From Teichococcus deserti (GTDB lineage: Bacteria > Pseudomonadota > Alphaproteobacteria > Acetobacterales > Acetobacteraceae), in assembly GCF_001982615.1 (NCBI RefSeq), contig NZ_MLCO01000069.1:1-64000 (forward strand): DNA of 64,000 bases. The letters run 5' to 3'. Positions 50,749 through 58,458 of this stretch are shown piece by piece. The notes under the pieces were generated by a model that was not told the DNA's origin, searched no databases, and was given only the letters and a program-made list of their open reading frames with translations. Each line of letters begins with the position of its first letter. Position 1 is the first letter of the stretch. Made by a program: the position numbers and the translations under genes.

Positions 50749-52984
50749 GAACACTTACGTCTACATCGTTGGAGGCATTGTCACCGACCTTCTAGTATCA
50801 TCGGTAAGTCCAGGATCATCTTGGATGCTGCTTACTGACCTACGAGTGCGCAAGGGCTGGCTCTACAGCAACGGCGTCTTCACTGACCCCGTCCCCGGCG
50901 GCACCCCTGATCTTCCTGACACCAACCCAACGCGCTCGTCTGAGATCTACTCCGAGCTAGCGCACCAGGATGCAGAGCGCTCAGCATCGAGTGCCCTAGT
51001 GTCTCTCCAATACGCCAAGATCGGCGTGAAGGGCGACAAGGGCGACACAGGCGACCAAGGACCAGCCGGCCCCCGGGGAAACATCGGCCCGCCGGGCATT
51101 CAGGGCATTCCCGGCCCTCAGGGCATCGAAGGCGTTGTGAATGCCGTCCAATACGAAAATCTCCTAGCTCGTCTGACGAACGCCGAGGCGGCGATCACAG
51201 CCCTTCAGGTTGGTCTAACTGTTCCCAAGCCAACCATCTCGAACCAGAGCTTTTCCAAGCCAGCCAACCTGGCGGCTAACGGCACCATCGGCACCCTCGT
51301 GCTCGGCGGCGGCGCTCCAACAATCATCACCAGTAGTGATGACCGCGTGAAGGTCTCCCTAGCCGGTGTGCTGACGCTCAGCGCAGCAATGGCTAACCCG
51401 ACGCAGGCGACCGTCATCACGCTGACTATCACGGTAACAAACGGCGGCGGCAGCAACGCAGCCACGATCACCGTCACCCTCACCGCTGTGGTTGCTAAGC
51501 CTGTCATCACAGCCAATCAGAGTTACACCAACCTGGCGAATGTTGCCGCAGGCGCAGTGCTGGGTACAGCCATCGCGACAACAGGCGGTGCACCAGCAAG
51601 CTTCACGAGCAGCGATGTCCGCGTGGCAGTTAGCTCAGCCGGTGTTGCCAGCCTGGTGACAGCCTTCGCCAACGTCTATCAGAGCGTCACGATCTCGGTA
51701 AACATCACTGCAACCAACGCAGGCGGCAGCGACACAAAGGCGGTTACCTTCGTCTTCAACGGCGTGGCTATCACCGACGCAGCACGACTGAACACACTTC
51801 AGAAGCTGGATTGGGAAGCTTACGCACAGCGCGACACCTATGCCAACACGCCAGTGTACGGCCACATGGAGACCATCGGCTCCATCACCTACTGGCCGCT
51901 CATCTGGGCTGGCATGAAGGAAGGCACCCCGGATGAATGGCAGCAGAATGACCCGCAGATTGCCTTGCAGGACATCTACGCGCTTCTGCGCGCCAATGCT
52001 GCTGACTTCGCTGCGGCGCAGTTTTGGTACGACGTATGGATTGCAGACGTTGCACCCTTTGTCGGCGGTTCGAGCAGTTCGTCCAACCTCAAGATGGTCC
52101 CCTACTTTGAGAACAACGTCACGGCCGGAACCCCGCCATTTGAGCAGTTCGTTGGCAAGCAGGTTGCTGGCACGCAGGCACATACCGATAAGGGCGACAC
52201 CAACTACACCAACGTCAACTGGTTCCTCACCGATGCAGCAGGCGGCCATGGGCGTGAAGTGTATGTCGTCTTCCCGCTGCTTCCAAATGTCGAAGGCACA
52301 AACTACAGCGATCCAGTCAATCTAGCTCGCCTCGCCACAGCGGCATCGGGTGGCTACAACTCGCAGTATGTGACCGCAGCTAACAACATTATCTCAGCGA
52401 TCAATCAGAACAACGCTGCCGGCCTCGTCCAGCAGGATAAGATTGATATCCGCACAGGCTGGGAGTTCAACGGCGACTGGATGTCGTGGCGTGCGCAGGG
52501 CCGACAGGCAAACTTCATCGCGGCCTGGAGGAATCTCGTAAACGCCTTCCGCTCTGTCACTGGTGGCAATCGCTTTGAGTTCACTTGGTGTGGCAACTAC
52601 GGACAGGGCTATGACCCATCGACAGCTTACCCAGGTGATGCCTACGTGGATAAGGTCGGCGTCAACTTCTACTACTACAGCTATGTTGGCCTCTCCACCG
52701 ATCCACAGCAAGCCTTCAACACCATCCGCACTATGGATTGGGGCCTAGACTGGTGGTCGGGCTTTGCTCAGTCGCGCGCAAAGCCGCTCGTGATTCCTGA
52801 GTGGGGTGCAGCAGGTTACGGACCTGACGCCGACTCTGCCGCATTCATCACCTACAGCCTGGACTGGATGCGCGCCAACTCCGTCCAGTATGAAGGTTAT
52901 TGGGATCAGCCAGGAACGCCGGAAGAGATCACTCGCAGCGATCGTGTGCTAGCACAGGCTGCCTACAAGGCGGGCCATTCTTAA
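50741..52984 (+). CDS. Fibre-linked GH26-like glycosidase with collagen-like and Ig-like segments
   Basis: 747 residues. Domains in order: small N-terminal domain (~1-90); collagen-like Gly-X-Y run (GDKGDTGDQGPAGPRGNIGP onwards) at ~100-140; coiled coil; two beta-sandwich Ig-like repeats (~165-255 and ~258-345); then a (beta/alpha)8 glycosidase from ~350 to the end. The enzyme part has GWEFNGDWMSW with Glu575 as the probable acid/base, and LVIPEWGAAGYG with Glu687 as the probable nucleophile, the GH26 arrangement (mannanase or related endo-glycanase). TWCGNYGQGYDPSTAYPGDA and VDKVGVNFYYY also match clan-A GH26 folds. It should be a virion-associated depolymerase that degrades a host capsule or wall glycan. 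Substrate is not predictable. Confidence 0.75.
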   Translation: MTKNTYVYIVGGIVTDLLVSSVSPGSSWMLLTDLRVRKGWLYSNGVFTDPVPGGTPDLPDTNPTRSSEIYSELAHQDAERSASSALVSLQYAKIGVKGDKGDTGDQGPAGPRGNIGPPGIQGIPGPQGIEGVVNAVQYENLLARLTNAEAAITALQVGLTVPKPTISNQSFSKPANLAANGTIGTLVLGGGAPTIITSSDDRVKVSLAGVLTLSAAMANPTQATVITLTITVTNGGGSNAATITVTLTAVVAKPVITANQSYTNLANVAAGAVLGTAIATTGGAPASFTSSDVRVAVSSAGVASLVTAFANVYQSVTISVNITATNAGGSDTKAVTFVFNGVAITDAARLNTLQKLDWEAYAQRDTYANTPVYGHMETIGSITYWPLIWAGMKEGTPDEWQQNDPQIALQDIYALLRANAADFAAAQFWYDVWIADVAPFVGGSSSSSNLKMVPYFENNVTAGTPPFEQFVGKQVAGTQAHTDKGDTNYTNVNWFLTDAAGGHGREVYVVFPLLPNVEGTNYSDPVNLARLATAASGGYNSQYVTAANNIISAINQNNAAGLVQQDKIDIRTGWEFNGDWMSWRAQGRQANFIAAWRNLVNAFRSVTGGNRFEFTWCGNYGQGYDPSTAYPGDAYVDKVGVNFYYYSYVGLSTDPQQAFNTIRTMDWGLDWWSGFAQSRAKPLVIPEWGAAGYGPDADSAAFITYSLDWMRANSVQYEGYWDQPGTPEEITRSDRVLAQAAYKAGHS

Positions 52985-53038
52985 AGCAAAGAGGTGGCCG
53001 ACGATGAGGCGCGCCACCTCCGAGGTGGGCGAGGCGGT

Positions 53039-54487
53039 CTATGCACTCAGGAAATCGATGAGATCCTGATCCGTTCGAAGAAGCTTTTCGCTTGGCACAC
53101 CGAGGGCCAGCGCGAACTCGACACTGCGAACAGTCAATGACTCGTTGAGACTAAGATCGAACGCGGCATGGACAAGATCGCCTAAGCGATCAAACTCTCC
53201 GTCGATCCGATGGATAAGCTTTGCAGATGCTTCATCCAATTCAGCTATCATCGCCTGGTTACGCTGCTCAATCTGGCCCGCGGCATTTGCAACATGACTA
53301 CGTAGAAGATGCGAAAGGACCTTGCCCGCAACGCTGCCCACGAGTGCACCTATCACCGGCACCGGGATAACCACCTGGCTACCAACGGCGCAAAGACCCA
53401 CAATTCCTACGTCGGAGCAGACCAACGTCCCTTGATCGAGAAGCTGATCTAAGGAGATCTTCCGTTCTTTGTAGGCTAGGACCAAAGGGTAGAGCGCCTT
53501 TGCTGCGGCAACAAAGCTGTTTGCTAAGGGCGCAGACGTTTTAGCGAAGTTTGTTAGCCCATACAGAGCGGCACCGGCGACGGCGCCTACGGCACCGTCT
53601 TTTAGCGTTTTGACACCGACTTCTTCCCAGTCTGCCCGGGTAAATTGCCCCTTGAATGGATTTTTCTTTTGTTCCCGGTGCTTACGAAGCAGTTCCGTAG
53701 CGAATCCAACCGTCGCGCCGATAGCGGCGGCTTTGCCTACTACCTTGGCACCGTCCATCCAACCAGGCTGATGCTGAGCAGAGATCTCATCACGCCGCTT
53801 ATCGTTGTCGTCAACAAGTTCGTCTTCATGCCGGGAGATCGTCTTGATGACCTGTCCCTGCTGCACTTCAGCATAGGTGGAGAGACTAGGCTTAACTGCT
53901 TCACAGAAGGGCTTTCCTGCTGCCTGCTCAATCTCTCTGATATTTCGAGAGATAGCTGCGATCGTTTTCGCGTTGAGGCCGTCGACGTGCTCACCCCGGC
54001 ACACCTTCAGCATAACAGCATACTGATCTTTGGGGACGTGGTAGAAGCTATCATCACGCCCGAACGTCTTGTACTTGGCCAAATGGCCCAGCACGGCAGA
54101 CAGACTATTGTTTACGCCGTTGATGAATTTCGACTGAACCTGCTTGTTGTTGAGTATATAATCTCCGGGCGCAGTGCGGCTCAGATTGTCAATGGAGGCT
54201 GAGAAGGGCAATTGGTTGAAAACATCCCGAGCACGGCGTACGCCGACCTCGACACGTTCAGCAATCTCGCCATGCTTGGTGGCTACGCTTCCAAGGATTG
54301 TTGAGGGTTCGGCAACGAATTTGCGAACGGTAGCTGTCTCTGCAAGGGCTGCCTCCAGCAATTCATTCTGCTGGCTAAGCGCTGCTTTTTCAGCAGCCAT
54401 TCGCGTCACGTTCGCCACATCGACGACTGCGGCCTGCAGCAGTTCGGCAGTGGCCTTCGGAAGCTCGTTCATTTTCAGATCGGACAT
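53039..54487 (-). CDS. Unknown protein with glycine-zipper-type membrane region; gene 2 of an antisense cassette
   Basis: 482 residues. Residues ~1-240 are helical and soluble (AALSQQNELLEAALAETATV, LNAKTIAAISRNIREIEQAA). A hydrophobic, Gly/Ala-rich region follows in two blocks: AKVVGKAAAIGATVGFATEL and LKDGAVGAVAGAALYGLTNF, then a stronger one (VVIPVPVIGALVGSVAGKVL). The C-terminus is helical again (MIAELDEASAKLIHRIDGEF). The layout resembles proteins that oligomerise in membranes. It starts with a TAATG overlap from the upstream gene, so the two are coupled. Opposite orientation to the late genes suggests expression in the lysogen. No family is recognised. Confidence 0.65.
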   Translation of the reverse strand: MSDLKMNELPKATAELLQAAVVDVANVTRMAAEKAALSQQNELLEAALAETATVRKFVAEPSTILGSVATKHGEIAERVEVGVRRARDVFNQLPFSASIDNLSRTAPGDYILNNKQVQSKFINGVNNSLSAVLGHLAKYKTFGRDDSFYHVPKDQYAVMLKVCRGEHVDGLNAKTIAAISRNIREIEQAAGKPFCEAVKPSLSTYAEVQQGQVIKTISRHEDELVDDNDKRRDEISAQHQPGWMDGAKVVGKAAAIGATVGFATELLRKHREQKKNPFKGQFTRADWEEVGVKTLKDGAVGAVAGAALYGLTNFAKTSAPLANSFVAAAKALYPLVLAYKERKISLDQLLDQGTLVCSDVGIVGLCAVGSQVVIPVPVIGALVGSVAGKVLSHLLRSHVANAAGQIEQRNQAMIAELDEASAKLIHRIDGEFDRLGDLVHAAFDLSLNESLTVRSVEFALALGVPSEKLLRTDQDLIDFLSA

Positions 54488-55350
54488 TAGATCGCCTTGA
54501 GATCCACGTTTTTGACAAGAAGCTCGCCCATGCTTCGCACGTGGTTCACCATGGCCTTCATCATGTCCAACACATCTTCCGTCTGTCCGTGAGGTGTAGA
54601 GACCTTGTTTACGTCACGAAGGATAGTAAGCAGACGTATCAGCCCCTCTGCCGTGTTGTTCGTAAGTCTGTGAAGGCGCTCGATAGACGCCACTGACGCA
54701 TAGATGTAGCGGACCTCGGCTTCCACCTTCCGGCATCTCTCGTCCGCTTCTTTAGTCGCTTTGGCGTTGGCGCGGCGCATGTAGAGAATGCCGCCTGTGG
54801 CGGCCACACCGGCCAGCCCCAAGCCAACCGGTCCGCTCATCGCGAGCATTGCGGTTCCAGCAGCCATACCGCCGCCGCCAGCGGCGATGGCCCCACCACC
54901 TAGCCAAGCGAGCGCCGCCTTTGTAGCGGCGACACCGGTAAGTGCAGAGATCGCCGTCCCGGTAGAAGCAGTTCCGAACGTCGTTGCTACAGCCATCGCT
55001 GCCGTAGGGCCTAGCAGCGCGGTTATCGCACCAGCAGTGACGCCCGCGCCGGCGCCTGCAGCGGTTTTTACTGTCGCATCGCGCATCGACACATCAATGT
55101 CGATCAGAACGTCGGTGAATTTTGAGTAATTAATTTTGTACTGCTGCACCACCTTCTCAAAATCGACAGGCTTATTTCGCATGGTATTCACGTAATCTTC
55201 TACTTCACAGATTACGCGGTGAGCCTTGACCTTGCGTAAGTCATAAAGCTTCGTACAAGCCTCTACAGCTACTTCCGCAGCTTTGGCGTGATCATCGACA
55301 GATTTCTGCAAACGAGCTTTAGCGGCATTTAAGCTGTCTCGGTTGAGCAT
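54487..55350 (-). CDS. Unknown protein with long glycine/alanine-rich membrane hairpin; gene 1 of an antisense cassette
   Basis: 287 residues. Helical N-domain (AKARLQKSVDDHAKAAEVAV) to ~110, then ~95 residues of Gly/Ala/Thr-rich hydrophobic sequence (AGAGAGVTAGAITALLGPTA ... GGGAIAAGGGGMAAGTAMLA ... GPVGLGLAGVAATGGILYMR) able to form three or four membrane helices, then a charged coiled coil (KEADERCRKVEAEVRYIYAS). Such glycine-rich hairpins occur in apolipoprotein-L-like and other pore-forming bacterial proteins. Function unknown; candidate membrane-acting exclusion or defence protein. Overlaps the partner gene by one base. Confidence 0.65.
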   Translation of the reverse strand: MLNRDSLNAAKARLQKSVDDHAKAAEVAVEACTKLYDLRKVKAHRVICEVEDYVNTMRNKPVDFEKVVQQYKINYSKFTDVLIDIDVSMRDATVKTAAGAGAGVTAGAITALLGPTAAMAVATTFGTASTGTAISALTGVAATKAALAWLGGGAIAAGGGGMAAGTAMLAMSGPVGLGLAGVAATGGILYMRRANAKATKEADERCRKVEAEVRYIYASVASIERLHRLTNNTAEGLIRLLTILRDVNKVSTPHGQTEDVLDMMKAMVNHVRSMGELLVKNVDLKAI

Positions 55351-55705
55351 CTGTCTCTCATCATCCGACCAATTCGGAAAGTATCATAATTTGGAATGGC
55401 GAAAAGTCCCGCTTCCGCCATGCGCTGCTTATGGCCGTAAGTGGTTGCTGCCTTTTTAACGGACAGGGTTCCGCTACCAATCCCACCGCTAGATGAAGTT
55501 TCGAGCCGTGAGTTAGAGTTTGGTGCTGGCAGTACGAGCTCGATGACCGCACCGACTAAATAGCACGGACGAGTTCTCCAGCTTGTTCTCAAAAGGCTCC
55601 TACGACAGTCCGCTGCGCCTCTACTCCTTACCGCGCAGCGGACTTTTCTCTCCCACATCCGCATCTCGCAGCTTGGAGGATTGTGCCTGGCTAAAGGAAC
55701 AATCC
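55351..55705. promoter_or_regulatory. Intergenic region before the lysis-like genes: TAAATAG box and terminator
   Basis: Divergent space between the antisense cassette and rightward genes. CTAAATAGCACGGAC at 55556 resembles the TTAAATAG boxes. Downstream, 55608-55647 is a strong rightward terminator: 11-bp arms GTCCGCTGCGC and GCGCAGCGGAC, then four T. A promoter followed within ~50 bases by a terminator suggests that expression of the following genes is controlled by antitermination. No gene is seen here. Confidence 0.5.
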
Positions 55706-55864
55706 ATGCAAGCTGAACCCGTTGAGCGACGCCGACACCCAAGAGATCCCACTAATCCAATCACAATCGCCCAGGATGAAACCTACGCTGCACTCCGCCT
55801 TCTGAAGGAGACAACAGCGGCCAGCCTCATCGTGTTGCAAAACCTGTTTAAGGAACACCGATGA
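55706..55864 (+). CDS. Small protein before the holin-like gene
   Basis: 52 residues with AAAGGA upstream. It is charged and helical (MQAEPVERRRHPRDPTNPIT, then TYAALRLLKETTAASLIVLQ). It overlaps the next start by four bases (ATGA), so it is probably translated together with the membrane protein. No family is recognised; it could be a lysis regulator. Confidence 0.5.
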   Translation: MQAEPVERRRHPRDPTNPITIAQDETYAALRLLKETTAASLIVLQNLFKEHR

Positions 55865-56220
55865 TGGCAGATGATCTCTCCCCACTATTAGTGACGCTGC
55901 AAGGCATTCTGCCGCCGCATTGGTACGCTCTCCTACTGCTGCTAACACCGTTCGTTCTGCCTGCCTTCAGGCTGCTATCCGCAAAGTGGCAGAGCTGGAC
56001 TGACGGAAGCAGCAAGAGCAAGGATGCAGAGATCGACAGGCTCAAGAGCGAACTAGCCGATCAGCGTGAGTACGCTGCTAATCAAAGCGCCATGGTGCTC
56101 AAGCACGCAGATCAAACACTCCAGATGGCTGAAGCCTTCAAGAATGGCAGTGTGGCGATGACGGATTTCACGAATGCCGTCACGCAGATGATGACGAAGC
56201 TGAAGGAATCCGGCGGCTAA
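55861..56220 (+). CDS. Single-span membrane protein with coiled coil; holin or spanin-like candidate
   Basis: 119 residues. Membrane span at ~20-40 (HWYALLLLLTPFVLPAFRLL), then WQSWTDGSSKSKDAEIDRLK and SELADQREYAANQSAMVLKH, a charged coiled coil. This arrangement fits i-spanins and some holins. It lies after the tail module in the same direction, followed by two hairpins, so is the most probable lysis gene of element B; no endolysin is recognised nearby. Confidence 0.5.
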   Translation: MMADDLSPLLVTLQGILPPHWYALLLLLTPFVLPAFRLLSAKWQSWTDGSSKSKDAEIDRLKSELADQREYAANQSAMVLKHADQTLQMAEAFKNGSVAMTDFTNAVTQMMTKLKESGG

Positions 56221-56239
56221 TTCAGCTGCCCCCAGTTTG

Positions 56240-56268
56240 AAGGCCCGGTGCATCTGTCGCCGGGCCTT
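56240..56268 (+). terminator. Terminator after the holin-like gene
   Basis: Arms AAGGCCCGG and CCGGGCCTT enclose 11 bases and are followed by TTCC. It closes the rightward late transcript, 20 bases after the stop at 56220. Confidence 0.65.
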
Positions 56269-56292
56269 TCCTGTCTGTGCAGCAGATCGCGG

Positions 56293-56319
56293 CGAAAGCG
56301 GGGCCTGACCCCGCTTTCG
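56293..56319. terminator. Perfect hairpin between converging genes
   Basis: 11-bp arms CGAAAGCGGGG and CCCCGCTTTCG with a five-base loop lie between the rightward holin-like gene and the leftward small gene. No T run; likely a bidirectional stop. Confidence 0.5.
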
Positions 56320-56334
56320 TTGCGACCGGCCTTC

Positions 56335-56508
56335 TTAGAAGTCCATCACTACAACCAATTCGAATGTCAGCAGATCACCAGCCTCTTCGTTGCACTGCGC
56401 CACACACTCTTGGAGCAGTGAGTATTCTTCCGGAGTGACCATCTCGGGTTCAGTGCTGGTGATGACATCGGTGCAGTCATTCTTAACGTTCAGGACTATC
56501 AGCAGCAT
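56335..56508 (-). CDS. Small acidic protein, unknown
   Basis: 57 residues starting MLLIVLNVKNDCTDVITSTE, with a GGAG site eight bases upstream. It is acidic with three cysteines (NDC, LLQECVAQC). No membrane segment beyond a short hydrophobic start. It faces the late module. No family is recognised, but ribosome site and a flanking hairpin support a real gene. Confidence 0.5.
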   Translation of the reverse strand: MLLIVLNVKNDCTDVITSTEPEMVTPEEYSLLQECVAQCNEEAGDLLTFELVVVMDF

Positions 56509-56708
56509 GGGGCAGCTCCTTGTTTGCCCCACGATCCAAGCTTCTTCTGACAGTCCTTCCTACATCAGATTTGCTCAGATTCTGACAAATTTCTCCATAA
56601 AAACAGACGCTTATCCCGTCTCTTGGCTTGCTCTTCGGGACAGCGAAGTTAAGCTCATTCTGTTAGCGGAACACATTGCTAACGCGCTGTTTCTCATGAG
56701 AATAGGAC

Positions 56709-57200
56709 ATGCAAATGAGCTTCCTCAGCAGCCTCAAGCTTGCCGACGTGACCCCTGCTACGCTTCGCAAGGATCCTGTTGGCATCGCCATTGAGGCGTT
56801 CCTCCAGAAAGTAGAAGTGCAGCTTGCTTACGCAGAGGCTGACAAAGCGGGCACGACGTACAACCCTCCCCGTGCTCGCAAGGAACCAGCAAAGCGCGAG
56901 CCGCTCGACATGCGGTGGTATCGGCGTAACGAGAGCGTGTTCGTGACCGTTATCAAGGTGGGTAGGCAGCCGATCACCAAAGACGAGCAGCCGCTGGTCT
57001 ACGAGATCGGTTCCACGCTCGATGACGTGATCGGCTTTTTCACCGGGCTGAAGAAAGCCGCCACCGACCGAGACCCCGAGTTGGTCAAAGAGGTGCTGGC
57101 TGCCAAAGCTGCACAGGCCAAGGCACAGCCTGCTCCGGCCGGTGATGCTGCACCCGAGTCGCTCGCAGCGCCTAAGGCGGCTAACCCGCGCAAGCGCTAA
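56709..57200 (+). CDS. Small basic protein resembling DUF6641-type proteins
   Basis: 163 residues (second ATG two codons in). SFLSSLKLADVTPATLRKDP, VEVQLAYAEADKAGTTYNPP, RARKEPAKREP, then DMRWYRRNESVFVTVIKVGR is the pattern of small phage/plasmid proteins with a strand-rich middle; the Ala/Pro/Lys-rich tail is disordered. The DUF6641 resemblance is from memory of the opening motif and is moderate. A strong terminator follows. Its own promoter is presumed upstream. Confidence 0.5.
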   Translation: MQMSFLSSLKLADVTPATLRKDPVGIAIEAFLQKVEVQLAYAEADKAGTTYNPPRARKEPAKREPLDMRWYRRNESVFVTVIKVGRQPITKDEQPLVYEIGSTLDDVIGFFTGLKKAATDRDPELVKEVLAAKAAQAKAQPAPAGDAAPESLAAPKAANPRKR

Positions 57201-57214
57201 CCACTTCCCACCCC

Positions 57215-57240
57215 AACCCGGCGCAGCAATGCGCCGGGTT
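57215..57240 (+). terminator. Terminator after the DUF6641-like gene
   Basis: 11-bp arms AACCCGGCGCA and TGCGCCGGGTT with a four-base loop, followed by CCTTGTCTT; 15 bases after the stop at 57200. Confidence 0.6.
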
Positions 57241-57319
57241 CCTTGTCTTCAAGCTCCTGCACAACCTAAGACTTTGTTCTGCATTTGTTCTACAACAACC
57301 GTCCCCCGGGTTATCCACA

Positions 57320-57610
57320 ATGTACGAAGAAGGCACGTTTGGTGACGATGCCCTTCATGGCATCTTCTACTCGGTGCAGTGTTTAGGGTGTCGCCATCAA
57401 CGCTACGTCTCAGCTCGTCGTCTTACACTGGCCGGGTTTGGCAATCAGCAAGTTGTAGGTAGCCAACCACGGTGGAGGTGTCCCCGATGTGACAGCAGAG
57501 GTGCTTCCATCGTGAGGTCAGGGCAATGGTGCGGGCCAAGTTGGAGCAAACCCGCTGACTACGCTGAGACCGTTGAGGACCGTATCGCGAAGTTGACTAT
57601 CCATCCCTAA
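57320..57610 (+). CDS. Small zinc-ribbon protein beside attR; recombination directionality factor candidate
   Basis: 96 residues. Two CxxC pairs, CLGCRHQRYVS and RWRCPRCDSRG, are separated by ~30 residues and form a zinc ribbon. It is the last gene of element B, ending 41 bases from the attR core. In serine-integrase phages the directionality factor is a small protein with no common sequence, so position beside an attachment site makes this a candidate; it could equally be a regulator. No family is recognised. Confidence 0.5.
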   Translation: MYEEGTFGDDALHGIFYSVQCLGCRHQRYVSARRLTLAGFGNQQVVGSQPRWRCPRCDSRGASIVRSGQWCGPSWSKPADYAETVEDRIAKLTIHP

Positions 57611-57651
57611 GCACACTGGGATCGGACTGTGCGCAAACTACATAGAAGGTT

Positions 57652-57659
57652 ACCTTGTT
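57652..57659. other. attR core of element B
   Basis: ACCTTGTT, identical to 12571-12578. On the phage side it is preceded by AAGGTT, making a near-palindrome AAGGTTACCTT in the rebuilt attP; on the host side it continues into the portal gene. Confidence 0.85.
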
Positions 57660-58454
57660 GGCGGTGCGGATGTCGGGCAGCGCCTTCATCACCGGGCCGC
57701 GGCCATAGACCTCGCCCGGCGCCTTCATCCAGCGGAAGGCGATGAAGGGACTGTCGTTGAAGCGGCCGGCCGCCAGCGGCACCGCGCGGCCTTCCCAGTC
57801 CAGCACGGCCAGGTAGCCGCAGCCGGTCCGCTCCGGCCACACCGCCTCGACCACGCGGTGCTTGCCCGGGCTTTCTTCAGTGCCCTCGATGCCGGGGGGC
57901 AGCACGGCGTCGGGGTAGCGGCGGCGCAGCGTCGCGGCATCCAGCGCCGCGGCGCGATAGACGGTGTCGAGACGGCCACTCTCGCCCTCCTCCAGCACCG
58001 CCTCGCGCAGCGGCACGGCGGTGAAGCGCAGCGCGGACAGGCCACCCGGCGGCGCCTCCTCCACCAGCAGCACGCCGCTGCCGGCGACGACCAGATCGAG
58101 GAAGGCCTGGTGCATCTCGACCGCGAAGTTGGAGCGGTCGAGATGGCCCTGCAGCGTCTCCGCCGCCGCCTCCAGGGCCGCGGCCGCGGCGGGGCCCTGG
58201 GCGCTTTCAGCCAGGGCGCGCGACGGGGCCAGGCCGAACCAGCGCGACCAGGGCGGCGTCAGCTCGGCCAGCAGGCTGGCGGCCAGCTGCTCGGCCGCAT
58301 CGGGGGCGGTCGCGTCATAGAGCTGCGCGCCGCCGGCGCCGGGCGTGCCGGACAGGACATGGTCGTAGCAGTCCTGCCAGACGCCCTCCCACGGGCGGCG
58401 CCGGGCCAGCGCCGCGGCATGGCGCGGCAGCAGGGTCTCGGGGGTCAGGGTCAT
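57652..58454 (-). pseudogene. Element A portal (head-tail connector), N-terminal half, severed by element B
   Basis: 267 codons from ATG 58454 (MTLTPETLLPRHAAALARRR). PWEGVWQDCYDHVLSGTPGA, LLAELTPPWSRWFGLAPSRA, LDRSNFAVEMHQAFLDLVVA, GSGVLLVEEAPPGG, then FNDSPFIAFRWMKAPGEVYG, RGPVMKALPDIRTANKV are standard blocks of podoviral head-tail connectors. At the junction the frame runs into phage sequence and stops after ~17 foreign residues at 57597. The truncated product lacks the wing and crown helices, so it cannot form a working portal. Frame and seam with 12570-11955 are exact. Confidence 0.9.
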
Positions 58455-58458
58455 GCGC

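Larger units (their letters stand above)
12571..57651. mobile_element. Element B: 45.1-kb myovirus-like prophage with large serine integrase, inserted in the portal gene of element A
   Basis: The ends are defined by the shared 8-bp core (12571-12578 and 57652-57659) at the two broken edges of the portal gene. Contents include an integrase at the left end, a helicase-like gene, two terminase subunits, portal, scaffold, capsid, tail sheath and tube, tape measure, hub, spike, wedge, baseplate J, fibres and a probable lysis region. Base composition and codon use are visibly less GC-rich than the flanks, showing recent arrival relative to element A. Head and tail sets look complete; repressor and endolysin are not recognised. 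Confidence 0.93.

Noticed and set aside
27457-51344. Scattered near-palindromes CACTAGTAGTG and variants at about 27458, 37380, 39816, 46108 and 51330
   Set aside because: Several are inside genes, they vary, and identical 11-mers are expected by chance in a 45-kb element. No consistent position relative to genes.
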